Positions 14,169-21,073 of a stretch of 29,927 nucleotides of DNA are shown piece after piece. How positions within the stretch are numbered: position 1 is the stretch's first letter; each line of letters begins with the position of its first letter. Under the pieces are notes generated by a model, which saw nothing but the letters and a program-made list of their open reading frames with translations, had not been told where the DNA came from and ran no database searches. Source of the DNA: a virus; the IMG/VR virus record IMGVR_UViG_3300020034_000056, positions 1-29,927 of that record; one strand, written 5' to 3'. Both the position numbers and the translations under genes were made by a program.

Positions 14169-14243
14169 CAGCGCCAGACTGCGCGCGGCAGGGCTCGCCT
14201 GGGCAAGACGCCTCGTGATGAGGCTAGACGACGCAAGACAAGG
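14169..14243 (+). repeat. Pentameric CNNGN array D (15 units)
   Basis: Fifteen units; 14 begin with C and 11 have G at position four (for instance CGCGG, CAGGG, CTCGC, CTGGG, CAAGA, CGTGA, CTAGA, CAAGA, CAAGG). It is separated from array C by only 24 bases that contain no gene, as if a gene between two arrays had been lost or an array duplicated. It ends three bases before the stop codon of the convergent ribbon-helix-helix gene and contains a small hairpin (GCCTC-GTGAT-GAGGC, 14210-14224) without a T-run. Confidence 0.8.
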
Positions 14244-14254
14244 GCACTACCGCA
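14237..14254 (+). repeat. 18-bp direct repeat, copy 2
   Basis: Second identical copy of GACAAGGGCACTACCGCA, 99 bases from the first. It includes the end of array D and the last codon and stop codon of the ribbon-helix-helix gene on the minus strand. Confidence 0.8.
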
Positions 14255-14456
14255 CAGAGACGGTCCGGTCGAACACCCGCCGCTCTGCGTAATCAGACAC
14301 GAATTCGTTGATGGCTTCGCGCACGATCGCCGCCATCGCGAGACCCGATTCGTCGGACATGCTCCGGAGTTGGGCTTTCTCGTCGTCGGTGAGATAGAAC
14401 CAGAGCTTGGCTGACGAGTTCTGGCCGGAAATGCGTGGGCGCCTACCTCTAGACAT
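14247..14456 (-). CDS. Ribbon-helix-helix (CopG/Arc-type) DNA-binding protein
   Basis: A 69-residue protein with a basic N-terminus (MSRGRRPRISGQNS), a strand SAKLWFYLTDDEKAQLRSMS, a Gly-turn (DESGLAMAAIV) and a second helix REAINEFVSDY. The strand-helix-turn-helix with A-x-I-V-R-E-A-I is the classic ribbon-helix-helix fold, which binds DNA as a dimer and usually represses nearby promoters. I chose the ATG at 14456 rather than the longer frame to 14540, which lies inside the neighbouring gene. It overlaps the upstream gene by eight bases. Sitting at the border of the plus-strand cassette, it is a candidate regulator of that cassette or of the head genes. Confidence 0.8.
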   Translation of the reverse strand: MSRGRRPRISGQNSSAKLWFYLTDDEKAQLRSMSDESGLAMAAIVREAINEFVSDYAERRVFDRTVSVR

Positions 14457-14643
14457 TCTCTGACTCCAGGCGGAACCACGCCTCAAGGAGTTGCGCCTCA
14501 GCTGACTTGCGCGCGGCGAATCCCTTCTCGATGGCCGCAAATTGCGCTTCTAGACGTGGAAGTGACGCGTCCAACGCGCGCAACTTGACGGTAGCCGCCA
14601 CTATAGCCTTGCTGAACTTATCGAAGTCATACACGTCAGCCAT
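14449..14643 (-). CDS. Small helical protein (64 residues), unknown function
   Basis: The start ATG at 14643 overlaps the protease stop codon (TGATG). It begins MADVYDFDKFSKAIVAATVK and is fully helical with heptad-like hydrophobic spacing (LRALDASLPRLEAQFAAIEK), probably a short coiled coil. It lies between protease and the ribbon-helix-helix gene. A scaffold-like or partner role is possible; there is no family match by eye. Confidence 0.6.
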   Translation of the reverse strand: MADVYDFDKFSKAIVAATVKLRALDASLPRLEAQFAAIEKGFAARKSAEAQLLEAWFRLESENV

Positions 14644-15233
14644 CACCCAGCCATCCGCTGCCGATGCAACCGCTTCAAATACTCCAGCCGCGACGGTTTC
14701 CGTTCAGCCTGAAACGCCTGCAATGACCGAACGGCGATCGACGTGTCCGGATAGGCCGGCATACTGACCACTGACACTTCGTGGACCCGCATATCAGAGA
14801 TGGTCCGCGTGACATTCCCGTCCGCATCCTCTTCCCATTCCGACCCGCCAGCCGCCACGCGGAACCCAAACGACATGCCGGTAATGTCCCGCCGCTCGAC
14901 TGACACCATCAGGTCATTGCCAACCGACGTGTCAGGCACATCGATCTCCACGCGAAATCCGCGCTTGTCCTTCTCGACGCGCAACGTCCCAGCCGTCAAC
15001 CGGCCGATGACCTTGCCGCTATCGTGGTCAAAAAACGCGCGCACATCGATGTTTTCCTTCAGCGTGCGGTTGACGGCATCCGGGGCAATTTGCTCTCTGA
15101 AGCCGCCCAGATCCTCGCTCCACTTGTTGAACACGATGGCATAGCCGCCCAGGCGCCGCTTGCGCGCATCCTCCACGCGCAGTTCGCCGTGTCCAGTGCG
15201 CCGCTCAAGCTGATTTTCGGTAGGTTCTGACAC
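14643..15233 (-). CDS. Prohead protease, HK97/S78 family
   Basis: A 196-residue serine protease that matures the capsid by cutting the delta-domain of the capsid protein. The typical N-terminus LGGYAIVFNKWSEDLGGFRE is followed by the catalytic-site region VRAFFDHDSGKVIGRL (His70) and ITGMSFGFRV (Ser121). Next comes MRVHEVSVVSMPAYPDTSIA, with Glu152 a candidate third member of the triad. All family hallmarks are present, so it should be active. The gene overlaps the portal end by 29 bases. The usual next gene, the capsid protein, is displaced by 2.3 kb because of the plus-strand cassette. Confidence 0.95.
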   Translation of the reverse strand: MSEPTENQLERRTGHGELRVEDARKRRLGGYAIVFNKWSEDLGGFREQIAPDAVNRTLKENIDVRAFFDHDSGKVIGRLTAGTLRVEKDKRGFRVEIDVPDTSVGNDLMVSVERRDITGMSFGFRVAAGGSEWEEDADGNVTRTISDMRVHEVSVVSMPAYPDTSIAVRSLQAFQAERKPSRLEYLKRLHRQRMAG

Positions 15234-17613
15234 TGCTGAACTCCTTCGTCTGCATCTGATCCGCTACCGCTGTCGGCCGCTGCGCCTCCCAGCGCGTCAG
15301 CAGCTTGTTCAGCTCGCCGTGGAACTCGTCCGGATCGACATCCGCCACCGCCAACAACTGTCGCTGCGACACTTCCACATGCTCAGCCACCAACGTTGCC
15401 GTCACGTCGACAGGGTCATCTGTCGACCCGCGCAACGCCAGCGAGGCCTGGATCGCCGGCTGAAGGATCTCGCAGCAAGCCTCTTCGTGCAGGCTATAGA
15501 ACGAACTCGCCCACGCGCGCAACTTCTCTGGTGTGGCCTGATTCCGCCGCGCCTTCTCCGTCTCCCGGCGAATCAGCCGACCCATGGCGTCGACCATCAA
15601 CGCACGCTGAGCAGTCACCAGCACGGTCAGCCTGGAGGCCTCTGCGTCACGCTCAGCGGTCAGTGTGGCCTCAGCCTGCGTACGTGCCTCCTCAGCCCGC
15701 GCGCGCGCCGCCATCGCCTCCAGGCCGGCTGCTGTGGCATCAGCAGCGACACGCTCCGCACTTGAGCGTTCAGCCTCGGCCGTCAACCGTGCCGCTACGG
15801 CATCAGCCACGGATTGGTCTGCCTGGGCCAACGCCAACACGCGCTCCACCTGCTCTGCAGCCAGTGCCACCTTGGCGCCGTCCAGCAACTCGATTGTGTG
15901 GGACAGTTCGGCCCTGACGGATTCGAGACCAGCCGACAGGCCGGCAATCACATCAGCCTGGTTGTCACGCTCTCCCGTCAACGTCACGATCTTGTCAGCG
16001 CGTTCGCTGGCTTTTGTTTCCCAGCCCGTCGCGTCAGCCAGCGCGCGGCCCAATTCCAACTGCAGACGCTCGTCCTCAACACGCAACCGCTCGGCCTCGG
16101 CTTGCCACTGCGTCACCTCTGCCCGCAGTCCAGTCATCAGATCGTTCCGCACGTCCAGCCCAGCCTCGGCTTCAGCCGCCCGCTGGATGGCCGTCGTGAG
16201 CTCAACCTGAAGATTGGCGATCCGCAGTTCTTGGGCGGCATCGCGCCGTCCTGAATGGTCGATCTCTTTCCGAAGTTCCTCTTCCAGTTCCGCGATTCGA
16301 TTGGCCGCGGCAGGATCTGGCTGCGGTGCCGGCGTTGGCGTCGTCTTCGCCTTGATATTGGCGTCGAGCACCTCGTTGACCCGATCCGCCGGCACCATGT
16401 TGAACGGCACGTAGGACACGTCCCCGCCGGCCAGCGGATTCATGTTCTCCAGCGCGCGGATCTCATTCGGCGTGATCGCGCCGATGTTGTACAGCTTCCC
16501 GTAGAAGTCCGCTCGGCCTGCCGCGTCTCCGCGCAACAGCCCTTCCACCACGTGCTCAATGACCTGCGTGTTGCGCTCAAGCGGGCTCACCAGCTTGAAC
16601 ATCAACTCCTGCTCCCACGCGCGTAACCAGTGAATCAGCGTGGTGGTGTAGTACTCGATCGCCTGCTGCTCAATGTTGCTGAACGTGGCCCGAGAAAGGT
16701 CGCCGATCTTGTGCGGCGGCACATTGAACCACCGCGCGATCTCCGTGATCTGAAACTGCCTGGTCTCGAGGAATTGCGCATCATTCGGCGGAATCCCCAG
16801 CCGGTCGTACTTCATCCCGCCCTGCACTAACAGGAACTTGTGCGCCCGCTCCACCCCTTCGTGCCTGGCGTTGACGCTGTCCTGCCAGTTCTTGACGGCC
16901 TTGTCCTCCATCTTCGTGGGATGCGAGAACACCCCGCCGAAGGACGCGCCGTTACCGAAGAACGTGCCGCCAAACTTCTCCGCCGCAATCCCCAGCGCAA
17001 TCGACTCACGCGCTTTGGCGATCACCGAATAACCCGTGGTCCCGTCGAATCCCAACCCAGGCACGTGCAGGATGTCCCGCGGCTGGAACACCACATCACC
17101 GCCGCCGGGATTCCTCACCCGATACATCAACCGCTGCTGTGAATCCCGAAACGGCTGGCAGGCATCAGGCGCCAGCGGCCAGAGGTACTTCGGCCGATCC
17201 GCCCCGTCGCGCTCAATCTCCGCAAACCCATTACCCCACGTCAGCGCATGCGCCTGCAGCGTTCTCCGGAACGCTACCGAGGTCATCTCAGGATTGGGCG
17301 TGTCGTGCAGAATCCGGTACAGCGAGTGGTCTTCGTATCGCTCCTTGCCGCCACCCTTCAACCGCTTATAGAGCACCAGCGGCAATGACCCGACATCCCC
17401 GGAGATCAACGACACCGCCGCCCAGACCGGCGCATAGTTCAACGCTGACTGTTCGGTGACGGCCACCCCAGCACTCGACGGCGCACCATTGCCAGCCAGC
17501 GCCGCCTCAATCGACTTCAACGAATACGGCCCGCGCGTGTAGGAGCGCAATTGCGCCCCAACCCTCGCCACCCACGACGGCCTCACCGGGCGGATCACTT
17601 CATATCGAGACAC
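15205..17613 (-). CDS. Portal protein (HK97 type) with long coiled-coil extension
   Basis: At 802 residues this is almost twice the usual length (400-450). Residues 1-430 form the HK97 portal core: NYAPVWAAVSLISGDVGSLP, HSLYRILHDTPNPEMTS, HALTWGNGFAEIERDGADRP, DILHVPGLGFDGTTGYSVI, and the crown motif EIARWFNVPPHKIGDL followed by ATFSNIEQQAIEYYTTTLI. Residues about 437-676 are an Ala/Glu/Arg-rich coiled coil (NRIAELEEELRKEID onward) without known parallel in typical portals. Residues 676-802 form a helical C-terminal domain (EKLRAWASSFYSLHEEACCE) that I recognise from other portal C-termini. A GTG start at 17613 has GGAGA nearby. The dodecameric ring would carry twelve extra coiled coils. Confidence 0.9.
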   Translation of the reverse strand: MSRYEVIRPVRPSWVARVGAQLRSYTRGPYSLKSIEAALAGNGAPSSAGVAVTEQSALNYAPVWAAVSLISGDVGSLPLVLYKRLKGGGKERYEDHSLYRILHDTPNPEMTSVAFRRTLQAHALTWGNGFAEIERDGADRPKYLWPLAPDACQPFRDSQQRLMYRVRNPGGGDVVFQPRDILHVPGLGFDGTTGYSVIAKARESIALGIAAEKFGGTFFGNGASFGGVFSHPTKMEDKAVKNWQDSVNARHEGVERAHKFLLVQGGMKYDRLGIPPNDAQFLETRQFQITEIARWFNVPPHKIGDLSRATFSNIEQQAIEYYTTTLIHWLRAWEQELMFKLVSPLERNTQVIEHVVEGLLRGDAAGRADFYGKLYNIGAITPNEIRALENMNPLAGGDVSYVPFNMVPADRVNEVLDANIKAKTTPTPAPQPDPAAANRIAELEEELRKEIDHSGRRDAAQELRIANLQVELTTAIQRAAEAEAGLDVRNDLMTGLRAEVTQWQAEAERLRVEDERLQLELGRALADATGWETKASERADKIVTLTGERDNQADVIAGLSAGLESVRAELSHTIELLDGAKVALAAEQVERVLALAQADQSVADAVAARLTAEAERSSAERVAADATAAGLEAMAARARAEEARTQAEATLTAERDAEASRLTVLVTAQRALMVDAMGRLIRRETEKARRNQATPEKLRAWASSFYSLHEEACCEILQPAIQASLALRGSTDDPVDVTATLVAEHVEVSQRQLLAVADVDPDEFHGELNKLLTRWEAQRPTAVADQMQTKEFSSVRTYRKSA

Positions 17614-17622
17614 TGGATCTCC

Positions 17623-19344
17623 CTATGCGACATGAACGACCCCGTCCCAGGCGTCCTGTGGCTCCGTCACAATCGCCCGCGAAATCGCGATCACCAAGGC
17701 GGCGATCCCGTCGATCTTTTCGCTCGACTTGTCCTTGTCCAGCCGGATCTCTTTGTTCCGACCTTCACGCACCACCGCATTACTCGCCATCCACGCCAGA
17801 ATCGGATCCCCGCCGTGACAGAGCACCCCTTCACTGACCCACGTCGACAGTGTCCGGATGGCCTCGTTCAGCGCGAACCCCTGTGGCACGTCCGTACACG
17901 TGATGTCCGCGCCCATCCAATGCAGCGCCAACGTGTGAGAAAACCGCTTGTCAAAGCCGAGATCGCGCACCCCGCTCTCCCGGCAGTCCTCCAGTACGGT
18001 GTCCTCAACCACGTCATCGTCAGTGGTGTCGCCCTCGGTGACTGTCAACAGGCCTGACTTCTCCCATTCGGCATACGGCCGATCGGGGAACTTTTCCATC
18101 GCCGCCCGCGGCAGCCAATACCGCATCCTGACCACCCGCCGCCCGTCCTTGAGCACGAACAGCCGCGCCCACGCGGACAGGTCGTCCGTCTGCCCAAGGT
18201 CCACTCCGCCAAAACACTCCGCGTCAATCAGATCGTCGTCTGACACCACCGCCGAACACGCCTGCCACTTCGCGTGGTCGAAGTAGCGGGTGATGGCATT
18301 CGTCCACACGCAGAAGTTCAGCCGCAGGACGGTATTGGTCTCGGCCGGCATATTCGTGGCGTTCAACACTTGCCGCCGAAGGTAGTCGTCCGTAATCGAC
18401 ACCCCGCGGTTCGGGTTCGCCTTGATCCAGCACGCCTCATCCGTCAGCGGGTCGTCACCCTCATCCAACGAGCACACAAACGCAAACCACTGCTCATCAG
18501 GCCGCACCCCCTCGAGCACGAACCTCGAATGCTCGTGATGCTGCCAGCAGATCGTGGTTCGGTCGAACCCGGAATTGGTGATCTCCACGAACATCGGCTG
18601 CTTCCGCCGCTTCGCACCCGCGCGAATCTTGATCGAAATCTGAGGAGACCCATGCTCGTGGAGCTCATCGAGCAGCGCCATGTGTGGCCGCGGTCCAGAC
18701 TTCGCCCCCGACTCCCTCGAGAACATCCGGAAGAACGACAGTGACTCCTCATGCGCAATGTTCCACACATGGACACCGCCAGAGAACGTCAACTCGTCCT
18801 CGAGGTCCGGCGAGGCCTTGACGATCCGCGCCGCGTCCCTGAACAGAATCTGCGCCTGGTCCTGATCGGCCGCCGCTGCATAAATCTCTGCCGCCCGCTC
18901 CCCATCCATCAGCAGCCCATACAACCCGATGCCGGCACACATCGGCGTCTTCCCGTTGCCCTTCCCGATCTCGATGAACGCCTCACGGAACCGCCGATAC
19001 CCCCTGGCATCCACCCACCCGAACAGGCTCCCAATAATGAACGCCTGCCACGGCTCCAGCAGGAACGGTTTGGCAAACCCATCGTCATCCAGCATGTCCG
19101 GCAGCTTCAGCACCGACTCAAAGAACACGATCGCGTGGTCCGCGCGCGCCTCATCAAACCGATAGCCCTTCAGTGTCTCCCGGTCCCGCAAATGCCGCTC
19201 GCACGCCAGGCGCACCAGTGGCCCCGCCACGATGACCCCAGCCACCACCTCGCGGGCGTACACATCCGCCCGGTGCGTGAAGCCAGACCAGCGGCTATTT
19301 GACGGCGCGGAGCTTCGTTTGCGCCTGGAGCCGTTCAAGGGCAC
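17623..19344 (-). CDS. Terminase large subunit (Terminase_1 / HK97 type)
   Basis: A 573-residue packaging ATPase-nuclease. Walker A is GKGNGKT at residues 127-133 (FIEIGKGNGKT), and Walker B is LLDELHE with Asp226 and Glu227. The nuclease domain has a first acidic residue in FGGVDLGQTDDLSAW (Asp382), a second in DLGFDKRFS (Asp465), and K-x-D-G-I-A-A near the end (about Asp552). LLEPWQAFIIGSLFGW is the standard adenine-binding region. Together these are complete, so the enzyme should be active in packaging. The GTG start at 19344 lies 50 bases inside the small terminase gene; no better start is apparent. Confidence 0.95.
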   Translation of the reverse strand: MPLNGSRRKRSSAPSNSRWSGFTHRADVYAREVVAGVIVAGPLVRLACERHLRDRETLKGYRFDEARADHAIVFFESVLKLPDMLDDDGFAKPFLLEPWQAFIIGSLFGWVDARGYRRFREAFIEIGKGNGKTPMCAGIGLYGLLMDGERAAEIYAAAADQDQAQILFRDAARIVKASPDLEDELTFSGGVHVWNIAHEESLSFFRMFSRESGAKSGPRPHMALLDELHEHGSPQISIKIRAGAKRRKQPMFVEITNSGFDRTTICWQHHEHSRFVLEGVRPDEQWFAFVCSLDEGDDPLTDEACWIKANPNRGVSITDDYLRRQVLNATNMPAETNTVLRLNFCVWTNAITRYFDHAKWQACSAVVSDDDLIDAECFGGVDLGQTDDLSAWARLFVLKDGRRVVRMRYWLPRAAMEKFPDRPYAEWEKSGLLTVTEGDTTDDDVVEDTVLEDCRESGVRDLGFDKRFSHTLALHWMGADITCTDVPQGFALNEAIRTLSTWVSEGVLCHGGDPILAWMASNAVVREGRNKEIRLDKDKSSEKIDGIAALVIAISRAIVTEPQDAWDGVVHVA

Positions 19345-19762
19345 TCTTCGGTTTCTCCTTCTCGTCCAGAATCAGCGGCTTGCCCATCGCCCGCAGGCTG
19401 AAGGCTGTCAATCCGCCCTCGACCTTCTGCAGAATCCCCCGGTGGTCAGGCCCGCCACACTTCTCCACGCTCGCCCGCAACCCCTGCTCGAGCACGATGT
19501 TCTTGCACAGCAACACGAACGCGTATTCGGTCACCTGACTCAACGTCCGCGCCTTGAACGCCCCAGGCGCCAGTTTCATCCAGACGTTGCGCTCGTCAGT
19601 GGTCAACTCATTGGGCGCGTCGAACTCCTCCACCTCAGGCAGTTTCGCGCCCGCTTGGAAGTAGTTGGGCTGCTGTGCATACGACTTCGTGCCATCCACG
19701 GCGTTTTGCACCGCGCTCTTCGGCTTTCGCCCCGCCCCTAACCGCGCGCCCCCTCGTCCCAT
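19295..19762 (-). CDS. Terminase small subunit (P27-like)
   Basis: A 155-residue protein starting MGRGGARLGAGRKPKSA, the basic N-terminus typical of P27-family small terminases. PNELTTDERNVWMKLAPGAF and a helical middle (SQVTEYAFVLLCKNIVLEQG) follow. The C-terminus is Lys-rich (KEKPKSALERLQAQTKLRAV). It recognises the packaging start site and recruits the large subunit. The gene overlaps the large terminase by 50 bases and follows an HNH gene, the usual order in HK97-type phages. Confidence 0.85.
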   Translation of the reverse strand: MGRGGARLGAGRKPKSAVQNAVDGTKSYAQQPNYFQAGAKLPEVEEFDAPNELTTDERNVWMKLAPGAFKARTLSQVTEYAFVLLCKNIVLEQGLRASVEKCGGPDHRGILQKVEGGLTAFSLRAMGKPLILDEKEKPKSALERLQAQTKLRAVK

Positions 19763-19881
19763 TGATTTCTCTGATTTCTGGCCTACTCAACCACCGCATT
19801 CAAACAGCCCTGAAAGGCCACGCGTCAGAAGTTCCTTTCCCATGCCGTTTCAGGCCTGTGTTCTCTAGAGGTTACAGCCGC
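19763..19881. other. Non-coding gap between HNH nuclease and small terminase
   Basis: The 119 bases hold no gene that I can support on either strand. In this phage group the packaging start site (cos) often lies near the small terminase and HNH genes, so the region is a candidate, but I could not identify a cos-like element. It has a weak inverted pair (CCTGAAA and TTTCAGG, 19809-19815 and 19848-19854) with a long loop. Confidence 0.35.
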
Positions 19882-20226
19882 CTACCCCATCGCAGTCCAT
19901 CGCTCGCGTGCCGTCTTCGCTCGATGACACTTCACACAGATCGCTTGAAGATTTGTCATCGCATCGGTTCCGCCATTCGCCTTGGCAATGATGTGGTCGA
20001 CGGTCGTGGCTGCCCATCCACACACCGCACAGACGAAGCAAGCGTCCCTGAGCACATGGGCCTTCAGGGCACGCCATGCGGCTCCGTACCCACGCTGGGT
20101 GGACGTTTGCCCCCTGTTGTGGGCAGCCCATCCTGCGCCCTTCTTGGCTGTGCAGTTGTGCCCTGCCCGTACCCGCGCATGGCAGCGCACGCACATACGC
20201 GGAGCCGCATCAGGCACAAGTGGCAC
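19882..20226 (-). CDS. HNH endonuclease (terminase-linked)
   Basis: A 114-residue protein with a zinc-bound HNH fold. Two C-x2-C pairs (Cys66/Cys69 in CFVCAVCGW; Cys97/Cys100 in ICVKCHRAK) frame the core TTVDHIIAKANGGT with Asp77-His78, Asn92 in NLQA, and His101. An N-terminal pair CVRCHARVRAGHNC adds further cysteines. RGYGAAWRALKAHVL is the helix typical of phage HNH proteins encoded before the terminase genes. Such HNH proteins assist packaging initiation and cos cleavage with the terminase. The start is probably GTG at 20226, with in-frame alternatives at codons 4 (GTG) and 11 (ATG). Confidence 0.9.
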   Translation of the reverse strand: MPLVPDAAPRMCVRCHARVRAGHNCTAKKGAGWAAHNRGQTSTQRGYGAAWRALKAHVLRDACFVCAVCGWAATTVDHIIAKANGGTDAMTNLQAICVKCHRAKTARERWTAMG

Positions 20227-20274
20227 ACCTCGGACGTGTAGGACCTGAACATGGGCGCAAAGGCGAGTTAGGCA

Positions 20275-20475
20275 CTACAGGTTGAACCTCACATTGATAC
20301 CAACCACCACGAATTGCTTCGTCGCGTCGCCATACGTGGTCACTTCCGAGAAGGCAATGTCCAGCCCGCATGGCATCACGCCATTCTCACGAGAGAACTT
20401 CTCAAACAAAGCATTGACCGATTCCGAAAGGTCGGCTTTCAATGCCACAACGGCATCCTGGAATGTGCCCACCAT
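20275..20475 (-). CDS. Small phage protein (66 residues), unknown function
   Basis: It begins MVGTFQDAVVALKADLSESV, a helix, followed by a beta-rich half with VTTYGDATKQFVVVGINVRF. The helix-then-strand layout with a GDA turn resembles small conserved proteins found next to phage terminase or replication genes. The function is unknown. I start at the ATG at 20475, with GGAG about ten bases upstream. Forty-eight bases separate it from the HNH gene. Confidence 0.65.
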   Translation of the reverse strand: MVGTFQDAVVALKADLSESVNALFEKFSRENGVMPCGLDIAFSEVTTYGDATKQFVVVGINVRFNL

Positions 20476-20523
20476 CACTACGTCTCCACCATGTGCATGA
20501 GTGCCATTTTCCCTAACGATTTC

Positions 20524-20901
20524 TCACGCACGATGCACCCCACGCGCGAGATCCACAGGGCCGTACGCCAACACGGTCTCGAACCCCGCCGTGGTGCGCT
20601 TGAGCTCGTAGTACGCCAACCCTGGAGTCAGTGATTCCGTATCTGTGTCCGATACACTTACCGTCGCCCGCTGGGCATTGACATCTGGGTCTGCGTCAAA
20701 TGCTCCCGCAATCACAATCCCCAACGTGGTGGTCTTGGTCACGATGGCAGCCAGGTCGGCATCGGACTTTCGGCGCTTGATCATGTAGGAGAGCGTGTAC
20801 CCGGCGATGTTGATGGCAGTATCTTCCTCAGCATTCTGGATGTGGAAGGCTCGCTCATAGTCGTTCCCCACAATGAGATGATCGGCTGTTTCCTTCGCCA
20901 T
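20524..20901 (-). CDS. BppU-like/Ig-like small virion protein
   Basis: A 125-residue protein with a beta-sandwich pattern: MAKETADHLIVGNDYERAFH, TLSYMIKRRKSDADLAAIVT, then RATVSVSDTDTESLTPGLAY and YELKRTTAGFETVLAYGPVD. The strand order with a substitution of the type T-S-x-L-x-P-G-x-Y-x-x-x-L is what I know from BppU N-terminal-like domains and small phage proteins of baseplates or fibres. It would be a tail-tip or fibre-network component. It is encoded directly after the fibre and W-rich protein genes, supporting a virion role. The fold assignment is by eye. Confidence 0.65.
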   Translation of the reverse strand: MAKETADHLIVGNDYERAFHIQNAEEDTAINIAGYTLSYMIKRRKSDADLAAIVTKTTTLGIVIAGAFDADPDVNAQRATVSVSDTDTESLTPGLAYYELKRTTAGFETVLAYGPVDLARGVHRA

Positions 20902-21072
20902 TTAGCTCACCGTCCCGACAATCTCCACGGAGAACTCATTGGTACCAACGATCGTGGCGCTGGCCACCACACCCTGCGTGACATCACCAAGATCCGCCCA
21001 GGAATCCGCCTGCCAGGACGTGTCGTGCCACGACTCCTCAGCCCAGACGCTGCCGATCGGTCCCGCCGGCAT
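20902..21072 (-). CDS. Small Trp-repeat tail-associated protein (56 residues)
   Basis: It begins MPAGPIGSVWAEESWHDTSW with Trp residues spaced five apart (W-A-E-E-S-W-H-D-T-S-W-Q-A-D-S-W), then a beta-rich end. Similar short proteins with W-x4 repeats occur next to fibre genes in other phages; their function is unknown, possibly packing onto a trimeric fibre. I place the start at ATG 21072, two bases after the fibre stop codon; a longer frame to 21108 overlaps the fibre gene. Confidence 0.65.
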   Translation of the reverse strand: MPAGPIGSVWAEESWHDTSWQADSWADLGDVTQGVVASATIVGTNEFSVEIVGTVS

Positions 21073-21073
21073 A

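Noticed and set aside
14210-14224. GCCTC-GTGAT-GAGGC hairpin as a transcription terminator for the cassette
   Set aside because: The stem is only five base pairs, has no T-run on either strand and falls within array D, where C/G bias makes such hairpins likely.
12766-14243. CRISPR array or classical tandem repeat interpretation of the intergenic pentamers
   Set aside because: There is no repeat-spacer alternation and no repeat of 20-40 bases; only two of five positions are fixed. No cas1/cas2-like gene is present.
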